DNA of 64,000 nucleotides from Diphasiastrum complanatum. Lineage: Eukaryota; Streptophyta; Lycopodiopsida; Lycopodiales; Lycopodiaceae. The stretch lies in assembly GCA_029204225.1 (NCBI GenBank), contig CM055095.1, forward strand, positions 39,114,141 to 39,178,140. The letters are read 5' to 3'. Of this stretch, positions 54,656 through 64,000 are shown in pieces. How positions within the stretch are numbered: position 1 is the first letter of the stretch; every line of letters starts with the position of its first letter. The translations under genes and the position numbers were made by a program. Under the pieces are notes generated by a model. It worked only from the letters and a program-made list of their open reading frames with translations, was not told where the DNA came from and searched no databases.

Positions 54656-55885
54656 TATTGGTGCATGGATATCAACTTCGATACTAATTATGTTGTTAGT
54701 GGAAAGGAAAGAGATCGAATCGAATTAAAAAATTTGACTATCACTTAGATTGTTCTTTCAATCAGAAGAATATATGTGTTGGTGTCTTATCCGGCTATAA
54801 AGAGAGCGATAAAATTAGGCATCTGCAACAGCCATGCACTCTTCGAGTCAGATATTCAACATGAGTCGTTAGACCGAGTATCAATAATAGAGAGAGAAAT
54901 AATTAGAAAGCATATGACAATACAAATGCACGTAAAAAAAATAGAGAATCTGTATACTAGTTGTTGTGATAACAACGATCAGATCACAAATCTTGTGCCC
55001 GAAAATGGTTCACAGTAGTATTGTGCTATGCATTGCAATCCTACTATGCTGATTATAGATTAAAACAATGTCTCTACTTCTTGAATTACTCTCACTCTCT
55101 CTTATGATCTCCGACTCTAAGAAGTCAGATAATCTGATATAATGGAATTCACATACAAAATCTGGTTTATGCCTCAACAATCTCTTATCCGATCTCATCT
55201 CTATCTTCTGATCTAATTTATTGTATATATATAGGCTTATAGAGATTGTGGCTAACTAATGTATTTAGGCACGATGTCATGTTTACAAGACTGGGTTAAA
55301 CAGTTTGATGTGAACTATATAGATAGTTTTCATGAAGCTCTATAGTTATTGCATGATAGTAAGTTCAAATAGTGATGTAATCTTAGATCCACATGATTTT
55401 CGAAAATGCAATTGTATCTTAATCTTTTGAGTTGCTTGTCATTTTTAACATGTAATTGTATTTATGAATGGGAACTTAATATGGTTTTGTATATCTATAT
55501 CCATCAAATATACATGAATGGGAACCTGTAGCCTTTCTTTTAGGTATTATAAATGTCATCCATTCATAAATTGGCAAATTGCAATACAAAGGATGAACAA
55601 CAAAAGAACTTGCAGATTCTTGAATATATTTTTTTGATGTTATGTATATTCCAGACTTAAATGGAGGAATAGGAAAACTAGAGTGTATACCTTTACCTAA
55701 TTTTCAAGATAATGATTGGTGGATTGCACTTAACGACAATATAATAAAGTCCTTTTATTCCAAACTATATAATGATCAAAACTCACTCAAAATTAATACT
55801 GGATCAAAAAATGTGCACTTAAGCTGGTTTGTTCCAATATCAATGTTTGTCAGTTCTTTTTCAAACACTAATAGAGCAACTATTT
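54656..55885. other. LTR-like and unassigned DNA
   Basis: The first 500 bp upstream of the element H primer site are presumably its 5' LTR, but I could not fix the ends. Beyond about 55250 is AT-rich DNA with a plus-strand ORF of 84 codons (55642-55896) of no recognisable family. Confidence 0.35.
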
Positions 55886-56460
55886 TATCAGTTTAATTTT
55901 TTAGAGCGAGATGGTCAATGTCTCGCTCATTGGCGGCCTGACGCTCTGTTCTTTCGCTGTGTTCTGCTCGTTGGCATACTTTCATGCATAGCTATTTCGT
56001 TTCTATTCTTTTTCTTTTCTGCTCTACTCACACACATTCTCTGTGTGTGGTTTGATCCAAGGAAATAGTTTATATCTCCACTGTGTGGAGTTTATAAGAT
56101 AGCTTAACAAAGAATTACAAGAGTAGTTAACGTTAATCAACTAATCAGTTACTCTCCATCGTTGCTACTTGTTTCAACTGGGCGTGAAGTTTAAGACTCC
56201 AAGCCCGTTGAGCTGCCAGTTGGCAGCGTGAAAGATTCTCTTTCGTTTCGTTTTGTTTTGTGTTGCTTTGTGGTTTTTGCGGTCCTGGAGGCATGTTTGA
56301 TTTTCGCAAATGGTTCACGAATCGTTCGTCCTTCGTTTGTCCTAGAGGCACGTTGACTTTCGCAAATTGTTTGATCTTCGCGAATCGTTCGACCTTGGAG
56401 TCAAGGCACGTTGACTTTCGCGTCACGACAAAGTTGCAGGAGTTCACCATTTTTTCTGTG
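55886..56460 (-). repeat. Solo or truncated LTR of the D family
   Basis: About 575 bp homologous to 18703-19275 with the same orientation of motifs (GAGCGAGATGGTCA, GTGTTCTGCTCGTTGGC, GAGCTGCCAG, GTTGCAGGAGTTCACCAT). No polypurine tract or coding sequence follows. Confidence 0.7.
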
Positions 56461-57399
56461 GACTGGATTGCCCTCCCATTACTACAACTGGATATGGTGT
56501 TGCATGAGATAATAAGTTTACCAACATTTGTTGTCGAAACTCATATATCTCATTCATTGTAAAAGCTTTTCAATTGTACTTCAAATCCAAAAGCACCGAG
56601 TTAATTTTTAAACAAAAAATAGTCAATGTGACATGATTAGAACATTAATGTATTCACTTGTTTATTTACCTCTCGTATATCCAGAGTCTCGAATTGCATG
56701 ATGTACCACTCTAAGAAATCCTATATATTGCGGATGGAGGACCAACCACACCTGTGTCCATCATTTTGTTGAGCTAATTGAAATCACAAAAGGTATAATA
56801 GGTTAGTTGAGCATTCAGTGAAAAGAAAATCTATCTACATACAATCAGCAAATACATGTTGAGAAATATTTACTTTTGCATCAACAATCTCTAAATGACT
56901 ATTTACAATGGCTCCATCCATCTTGGAAAAATCCTGCACCATCTTGTTGTACAAGGTGGATCTCAAAGAATTCATTTTTAAAAAAATGAGATTAATATTT
57001 TGTTTACTGATTTCCTACTCTAGAGAATTAGTTGGTTGTTTCTTTACTTCTTCTGTGGTTTCATAACAGTTTCTGCCTATTACTAGGCTACATTGGGCAT
57101 TTCTTGGATGTGAACGTTCTTGTTTTTAGGCCCAAACCAGGAAGAAAGAGAGTGATAATCGTTGTAGTAATGTCATGCTTGTTAGAGGACGACTTAGGAG
57201 GGTCTCTCTTGAATTAAAATCACATGCTTTCAAACCAAGCATGTAGATCATGCATTCAACCAAGAAATCAACGTGTAAAGTGGTTGTAATGCCATGAAAT
57301 CCTACCTTAATGCTACAAAACGAGTTTGAATCAGATCTTAGATATTAAAACTATTCTACACATACATTGATCCACAGAACTAAAACAAAAATCTAATCT
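56461..57399. other. No gene recognised
   Basis: AT-rich DNA. ORF 57032-57217 (61 codons) has no recognisable motif. The right end grades into F-type LTR sequence. Confidence 0.4.
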
Positions 57400-57960
57400 A
57401 ACAGCATTTAGAAGTCCAAGAATCAAGAAACACTCATTTCTTGATTCTTGGACATTCCAAGAATGTCAAGAACTAGAATGTCAAGAATATGCAGGATCTT
57501 CACCACATTTCTAGCCTATATAGTTTACCTGAATGATGAAACCTACTTTAATCCACAAGCAAGAAAGGAAATCTAATCCACAACTAGGAAAGCAAGAAAA
57601 CTAATCCACCACTAATCCACAACCACACACAAAGGGATGGAAGGGCATGATCGTAAGAGAATCACTCAAGAAAACAATCATGATCAAGGAACTCAAAGGA
57701 TGCATCAAACTCATGGAGGCTCTTCTCATTTGGACATGGAGTAGATGCATTACACAAAAAGCTCCCTTCTACAAAGGGTGAGTCTCTTAAATAAACAAGA
57801 GAGCTCCTTAGGTGGCATCCTAGTGGCATTTCCACATTTCACAAATTACAAGTGGAATAATGCTCTCCACTAGAGGTCACCATCAAAAGGTGGCTCACTC
57901 TACTTTCTTTAAGAGGGGTCTACTTGCATTTATTACATTAGCCTAGAAATACTAGTTCCA
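57400..57960 (-). repeat. F-family LTR fragment
   Basis: Shares the core of the F LTR (21440-22080) in the same orientation: AATCAAGAAACACTCAT, CCTACTTTAATCCACAA, CTAGAGGTCACCATCAAAAG and GGGGTCTAC. No termini are visible. Confidence 0.6.
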
Positions 57961-59040
57961 AACTTCCAGAAATATGAATATTAGAGATGTTAAAAATGTT
58001 TTTCCTTTATTATTTCCATGAAGTGAATTATTCTCACTACGAATGTCAAAATGAAATGATGACTGATCATTTGAACAGCCTTGAAAATCTGCTTGAACAA
58101 ATAGTTGCAACAATAGTTCAGCATAGAATGGGTCACATTAATTGCAATAATATATTACACATGTAAGCAGAATCTAGTACATGACTTAGATTTCTCTAGC
58201 AATGTAAATCATCTAATTTGTGAAATTTGTATCTTAGAAAAGCATGCTAGGAAACTCAAGTCTAATCATGTGCATACTTTCAAAGGTTTGTTTGATATTG
58301 CATAGTGGCATTTGTGATCCAATGCATACTCCATCTCTTTTTTTTCTTTTTTTTCTTTTTTGTTTTTTTTTTTTTTTGGGGGGGGGGGTAATTGTTAATT
58401 TTAAAATTCATAGATGATTACTCTAGGAGGTGTGTAGTATATTTTTTAAAACAAAAGTTTGAAGCTTTTAGTTTTTTTAAGACATTCAAAGTAGAATCAA
58501 AAACACAAATTAGCAGGAAGTTGAAACTCCTTTTGGAGAAAAATACATCTCAAATGAATCCAAAGATTATTATCAGAGTGATGGTATCATCCATTAAATG
58601 ACAACAAGCTATTTATCACAAACTAATGACATATCAAAAAGAAAGAACGAAATGTAAACAATGCTAGCATCTGTATCTACCAAGAGTCTAAACAAACAGA
58701 TTCTTACTAAAGTTTGGACTAGACAGAAACCTTTTGTCAAAAGTTTAAAAGATTTTGGTTGCATTGCTTATGCTCAAATATCAAATGAGCTAAAAAAGAA
58801 GCTAGATAATTATAGCATTAAATCTATCTTTGTTGGTTATTCCTCAGTTAAACAACTTTTATAACCCTGCAACAAAAAAGAAAAAAAAATTTGTGAGTAG
58901 GGATGTCATCTTTCTTGAAGACCAATTTGTGAACTTTAAAGGTAAAGACAAGATGTTAACGAAACCTTCGAATTCTACTGATGTAGAGGCTTCAAGGGTT
59001 CACTTGAATGACAATGAATCTGGCCTTGGGCCTTATTTCT
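57961..59040 (+). pseudogene. copia integrase relic
   Basis: Plus strand, heavily decayed. Pre-integrase CEICILEKHARK near 58220; integrase core start FIDDYSRRCVVYFLKQK (58392-58601); C-terminal part FGCIAYAQISNELKKKLDNYS and IFVGYSSVKQL (58661-58864), then VSRDVIFLEDQF (58830-59042). A T-rich run followed by a G run (about 58338-58388) interrupts it. RT is missing. Confidence 0.8.
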
Positions 59041-60411
59041 AACATTGATTGGCCAAGTGCCTTTATTTATTGAGTCATATGTGGAGTAGGGGACCTTAGT
59101 AGGGTGCTCTATCTCCCTGCATATACTTTGTCTCCTTTCATTTTTGAATTCCTACATTAGAGTTCATTAATGGGATATATATATAAGGCAACTTGTACAT
59201 TGATTATTCAGCTTATTGATTGGTATTGCTTGGGCTCTTCATGGGAGAACCTATTGTCTTGTGACTTCATGTGATGGTAGTTAGCCATTCTTCGTGGGAG
59301 ATTAATCATTTAGCCTACATGTTGTCTTTTCATGTTTCAATGATGCAAAATCTATGAATTAGATCCTAACTAGTATCTATTTCACTCAGTTATTGGATCT
59401 CTCATGTATGTCATGATATGTACCAACCCTAACATTGCTTATTCAGTTACCACATTGAGTGAATTCATGTGAAATTTTAGAATAACTCATTAATAGACAC
59501 TTATAAATAAAGATAAACAATCAAATGCATAATAAATAGTTTGAGCATTGAGAATAAAATGCATGTAATCATATTCATCAAACAATTAGAGACATAGCGA
59601 ACAACATTGAGTGTATGTGCAATCATTTTGTTGCCTCAGTATTGTGTTATCAGTCTTCAAACTAATCTGAGAAGTCCACACAACACTTAAATGCTTTCAA
59701 TCAGTGTAATACTACAATTTTGTTCTTGAATGAATTATTACCTTTCAAGGATCATTCCAAACATCTTATTGCATGAATGTCGCTTCCTAATTTTTTTTTC
59801 TTATTTTCGCATTTCTAATACGATTCATTCACAGTTCAATTTATAATCTTTGTTTGTTCTATCTAGTTTTGTATATTCCTTTTTCCACATTGCTAACTGA
59901 TCAATTGAACTAACTCAAAATAACCATGGGTGCCGAAGGTTTTGATTAGCCAAAATATGTATCTTTTTCATACATATCTTTTTATATATGTATGCATGTA
60001 TGTATTTCTATATATGTGTGTGTGCTTAGGAGGGGGGAATATATCTACATACATATCATGTATTTCATCTTTAGAGGTTTTTAATAGGATGACATTATAT
60101 TCATGGATATTCACATGTTTATATATTCTTTATGTTAATACGCACCCTATTGATACGCTTTTCACCCACATGCTCCCAGCATGACCTTTTTATAGGGGAC
60201 TAATATTCCGGAAGACAAAGTCGATGCTTTAAAGACATGTCACAACCTCTACTTGTGTCACAGTGATCTCACACTAAAAATGTCACAAGTCCATTGTAGA
60301 GGGTGACGCATCTAAGTAGCTTCGCCCCATAAATCCAACTGGGTTGGCCTTATCGTTAATGTTGTATATACTAATGCATCTTGGTTTCAAAGAGGGCTTA
60401 GTCCATCTCAG
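59041..60411. other. Mostly non-coding, with a short copia RT scrap
   Basis: At about 59391-59472 the plus strand reads VIGSLMYVMICTNPNIAYSV, the copia RT C-terminal signature, probably the same dead element as 57961-59040 after a deletion. Elsewhere there are AT-rich simple sequence and low-complexity ORFs. Confidence 0.6.
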
Positions 60412-60565
60412 CGTGGTGTATGGGTAGAGTTGTTGACTGCGACCGGCAAGGCACAGGCCCGAATCTCAGCCATTGCGTAGTGACACCTTAGGAGATTGCT
60501 CCTCACTTGGCATTGTCACGCTATATAGTTGTGTAAATCTACTAGTTGCGTAACTCTGTATACAA
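60412..60565 (+). repeat. tRNA-derived SINE-like sequence
   Basis: A box-A-like GTGGTGTATGGGTAGAG is followed about 45 bp later by a box-B-like GGCCCGAATCTC, the internal RNA polymerase III promoter pair of tRNA genes. A non-tRNA body then ends near AACTCTGTATACAAAG. It lacks a proper cloverleaf acceptor pairing, so a SINE head is more likely than a tRNA gene. Only one copy is seen in the window. Confidence 0.45.
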
Positions 60566-60873
60566 AGAACAAGAGGGCTTAGAACCTCAGACCAAATTAA
60601 CTAACCAATTGAGCCAATCTATTTCAATGAGTGTATTTTTGAATGACTTGGGTGGCTAAAAGAGTCCCTTAAGAGTCCCTTAAGCCCCCCAAGGAAAGGA
60701 AAAAAGGGTCATTCGCATAGAATTGATCGCTTACTAAAAGATTCGCATGCAGGTGAGCGAAGGAGTGAAATATATGGTTCTGGTTTTGCGAATGTGAAGC
60801 TATGAGCTTGTCTATTCAGGCAGGAGCTACTATTGTGAAGCTTCTTCTGGATCGCAGGAGGGTTTAGGGAGCT
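60566..60873 (+). promoter_or_regulatory. Upstream region of MED22
   Basis: About 300 bp between the SINE-like sequence and the MED22 start codon, expected to hold promoter and 5' leader. No clear TATA box was recognised. Confidence 0.3.
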
Positions 60874-61275
60874 ATGAACAAGCTGGGAGGAGGAGCAGGG
60901 GGTGGTGGGCAAGTCTCAGGAGCAGTGGGGATTGCTGCAGGTCCTACGGCATCCGCAGCTGCAGCCGCTGCTCAAAGGCAACGCACTTTGCTCCAACGCG
61001 CAGATGCCGATATCGGAAGCCTTCTTGACAATTTCTCGCACCTTCTTAAAGCTGCCAGAGTATCCATCTTTGTCTATGTTTCTCCCAATTTTAAGGCAGA
61101 TGCAGATTCCTTAGCTCACTTTTCAAGGATTAGGATTCTATGTTTGCATGGAAATAGAGCTAATAGTTTTGGGTTCCTGGATGCTTTATGAATAATGGAA
61201 TGAGTTTTGCAGATAAATGATTCTGTCAGAAATGCACAAGAAGGTTTTCAGATGGAGATTCATGCAGCTAGAGTG
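60874..61275 (+). CDS. MED22: Mediator subunit 22 (MED22/SRB6), exons 1-2, incomplete
   Basis: MED22 is a head-module subunit of Mediator, bridging transcription factors and RNA polymerase II in the nucleus. Exon 1 (60874-61059): MNKLGGGAGGGG, an Ala-rich stretch, then QRQRTLLQRADADIGSLLDN, typical of plant MED22. Its end is followed by GTATCC; intron 1 is 153 bp and ends TTTTGCAG. Exon 2 (61213-61275) keeps phase 0 and reads INDSVRNAQEGFQMEIHAARV, the conserved family segment, followed by donor GTAAGC. The next exon (usually starting near VQAADSLLKL) was not found; gypsy and copia relics fill the remaining 2.7 kb. Either a large TE-filled intron or a truncated gene. Confidence 0.85.
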
Positions 61276-61329
61276 GTAAGCTTTTTTTTTTCCTTGGGTG
61301 GAACTTTAGGCACATGATACATAAGAGGT

Positions 61330-63125
61330 TATTGGAGTGCAATCAATGTTGCCATTTTAACTCCTAAAAGAAACGAGGAACATAAAATTGAATTGATTCC
61401 TAGATTATCTCTTGCTAGAAGATTACCTTATAGAATGAGTCTGAAAGAGGTGAGAATCATGATGGAGGATTATTTCGCCAAGGGGCATATATGGCGTAGC
61501 TTTTCCCCCCTTTAAGTTCCATATTAATCCGCCATCTTGAGTTTTATGCCTCAAACCATTAATTATGACTTTAATACCATGAAGGCCCCAACCCTCATAA
61601 TCATAATTAATTTACGGGTCAAGGTAGGCCTACTGACCTCCTTACGGGATTTTAATCTGAGATAAATCCTTGCGTGGGCATGACACTATGGCTGACTTTG
61701 TCACATTAAAGATTGTTTGCCCTCATAAACCATTTGTCATAGAAACGAATGCAAGTGATATGATCGTTGGGGCAGTTCTAATGCAAGAGGGTAGGCCAGT
61801 GGCCTTTGAGAGCAAGAAGCTCAAAAGAATTATCCAACTCATGAAAAGGAGTTGTATGCTATAATCCACGCTTCGAAGGCATGGAGGCATTATTTGTATT
61901 GTGAGGAATTCTTTGTGTACTCCGACCATGACACCCCTTAAGTATGTTTGCAATTAGCCGGACCTAAGAGGGCGGCAAGCCAAGTGGGCTATTGATGTAG
62001 GAATTTCACGTGGAAATTCGGTACAAGAAAGGTACCAAGAATCGAATGGCTGATGCTTTATCTTGGGCATTGTATCAATGTCTTTTGTGTTCATAGAGAA
62101 TGACCTAATTGTTGAGATTAGATAGGCTCAACAAAGGGATCCTCATTGTAAGAAAATTGTGAGAGGCAAATCTTACACAAGTAGAATTTCAGGAAGAGAG
62201 TTTTGGTCTCTTTGTTCACAATTACCTTAGATATCCCATAAAGGATGGTATAGTGAAGACAAATGGCAAACTTGTAATCTTAGCTTGTGAGGAGCTTCAT
62301 AAGAAGATTTGCATTTATGTCATGACTCATGATAGCGCTAGTGCCAGTCATCCTGGTGTGGATAAGAGCTATGAGCTAATCTTACATAACTTTTGGTGGC
62401 CTAAGTTAGAAAACGATGTACACTATCATGTGACACATTTGTTTGAAGTGTCGGGTTAATAAGCTAAAAGCATTAAAAATTTTGGTTCTTTACACCCACT
62501 ACCTATTCTAGGGGGAGGACGAAAGAGTATTTCCATGGACATTATCACCAACTTGCCATGAACATCATTACAACGTGATTCTATCTTGGTTGTGGTTGAC
62601 AAACTCACAAAGATACATATTATTCCAACACTTAAGAAAATTGATCCGTCTGGGGTGCCTAGCTTGTTAATCAAGCATGTAATTAGACTTCATGGATTAC
62701 CATCATCCATAGTGTTTGATAGGGATATTCAATCTACTGGTAACTTTTGGATTGCAGTAATGGCCAAACTTGAGGTCCAATTAAGAATGAGCAGTACGGA
62801 GCATCTTGAAATAGATGGCCAAACTAAGAGAGTTAACCAAACCTTGGAGGATGTGTTGAGGGCATTTGTTGGGAATAAGCAAACTTAGTGGGAGGAGTTT
62901 GCTTACAATGATAGAGGATTGTAAGTACAAAAATGAGTTCTTGCGAGCTTAACTATAGCTAGTTTTCTAACTCAAATGAGTGAAATCTAGAGTTAGTCAA
63001 GAGAAATGTGAGGCAAGTGATGGATCGAGTTTAGGTATGTGTTGATTAAAATCGTACGCCAAGAGAGTTCAAGGTAGGAGAGATGGTGTTTCTCCAGGTA
63101 CTTAGGGATTCTAAGACCCTTAAGA
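61330..63125 (+). pseudogene. gypsy pol relic (RT start, RNase H, integrase, C-terminus)
   Basis: Same strand as MED22 and directly after its exon 2. RT start LIPRLSLARRLPYRMS near 61400; most RT is deleted. RNase H KPFVIETNASDMIVGAVLMQ (61670-61864); zinc-binding module HPGVDKSYELILHNFWWPKL (62253-62459); integrase VVVDKLTKIHIIPTLKK to HLEIDGQTKRVNQTLED (62586-62888); C-terminal PREFKVGEMVFLQVLRDSKTL near 63060-63120. Many frameshifts. Confidence 0.85.
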
Positions 63126-64000
63126 CGGGCATTGTAGAACAATAGAATCTGATTCATCTTCATGTCACCAAGTACACTTCGTAGTTGCCCTGTACTCAAC
63201 TTCTATTGATGATAGAGCTATGGCGTGTTGCTTCTTGTTGCACCAAATAATTCCCCTTGAACCAAGCTAAAAGCATCCAAAATAGACCTGTGATTTTCTC
63301 TATCACCCACGCAATCTAAATTGATGTAGCCGTCATGCTTGAAGCTCACCTGCATCCGTGTATCCAATCCCATAATTGCTAGTCCCTTTGATATACCTCT
63401 TCAATGCTTTCCAATGGACGTCAGTTGGGTTGCTCATAAGCTAGTTTGCCACTCCAACTACGTATAGGGATTGCAATTGACTTGCTCTTTTTAACATGCT
63501 GTTTTGCAAAATAGTCATCAATACGACTATCATGCCATCAGTGTCTATTTCAAAACATGTTTTTTTTAAGTTTGCACATGAGATATTCCTTATCTTTTGC
63601 CTCAAAGTCTTGTGGCTAGTCCATGTAGACCTCCCTCTGCCAACTACCCATTTAGAAATGCACGCTTTATGTCCATTTGATAGACCTCCCAATCAAAGAA
63701 TGCAGCCAATACCAAGATGTCTCGATTAATGTCATTTGAATTTTATGCAAAATGTGTAAAAGTCTTGTCGAAATCCAGCCCTTCTTGCTATGCATAGGCC
63801 TTTGCAACCAGCCTTGTCTTATGCTTTTATATACGCCCATCTTCCTAGTATTTGGTCCTAGAGACCCATTTACACCCAATGGGACAATTTTCTCTTGGCA
63901 ATTCACAAGATCCCATGTATCATTCTTGAGAATAGAGTTATACTCTCCTTGCATGGCTTAATGCCATACCTTCTCCATTGCTATCTCAACAAATCAATGT
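63126..64000 (-). pseudogene. copia RT and RNase H relic
   Basis: Minus strand in several frames: MQGEYNSILKNDTWDLVNC (63667-63954), a decayed RT palm start with QMDIKRAFLNG-like coding near 63650, then weak RNase H-type sequence toward 63150 (LSTGQLRSVLGDMK). It continues past the right edge of the window. Confidence 0.75.

Noticed and set aside
59930-60184. 84-codon Tyr/Cys-rich ORF
   Set aside because: Low-complexity translation of TATG/TGTG-rich DNA.
60412-60490. Functional tRNA gene
   Set aside because: Box-like words are present, but I could not pair an acceptor stem or a clear anticodon arm.

Overview
This window is repeat-dense nuclear DNA from a land plant. Three things point there: Ty1/copia and Ty3/gypsy retrotransposon families with initiator-tRNA primer sites, a plant-type intronless CAF1 deadenylase gene, and the first exons of a plant MED22 Mediator subunit. 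The sparse host genes and nested elements suggest a large genome such as that of a fern, lycophyte or gymnosperm. That placement is a guess; the species cannot be read from the sequence.

Layout. 1-2.9 kb: a copia gag remnant whose pol has been replaced by unrelated DNA carrying a (CT)n tract and a minus-strand unknown ORF. 3.15-5.54 kb: a CAF1 gene block with a frameshifted gene. 5.97-6.59 kb: a polyadenylated retroposed cDNA of unknown identity, cut by a copia LTR. 6.6-18.1 kb: three copia elements (A, B, C). C (11870-17189) is complete, flanked by CCATG duplications and nested inside the protease region of B. 18.7-22.8 kb: a copia RT/RNase H relic (D), then a gypsy-like 5' end (F) with a 25-bp minisatellite, then copia scraps. 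22.8-26.5 kb: a palindrome array and LTR-like non-coding DNA. 26.5-30.7 kb: copia relics. 30.66-32.91 kb: a second CAF1 block with an intact gene. 34.3-39.8 kb: a gypsy integrase relic joined to a copia gag, followed by a second copy of the 1-2.6 kb block. 39.8-52.1 kb: a second gypsy/copia chimera, split by K (40682-47103), a fully intact copia element with apparently identical 655-bp LTRs, GTGAA target duplications and a 1314-codon gag-pol. 52.1-53.9 kb: gypsy 3' ends and an LTR with repeated palindromes. 53.9-60.4 kb: copia, D-type and F-type fragments. 60.4-61.3 kb: a tRNA-like SINE and MED22 exons 1-2. 61.3-64 kb: degenerate gypsy and copia relics.

How they fit together. Only K looks able to encode everything it needs to transpose. 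C has LTRs, primer site, polypurine tract, Gag, zinc knuckle and protease, but no working integrase or reverse transcriptase. Instead its single ORF continues into about 700 residues of poorly recognisable sequence with a decayed RT-like stretch and hydrophobic segments. C must depend on enzymes from an autonomous relative. The same tail occurs in element A and in a fragment near 29.2-29.7 kb, so it belongs to a propagated family. This C-type tail is the best candidate here for an undescribed system.
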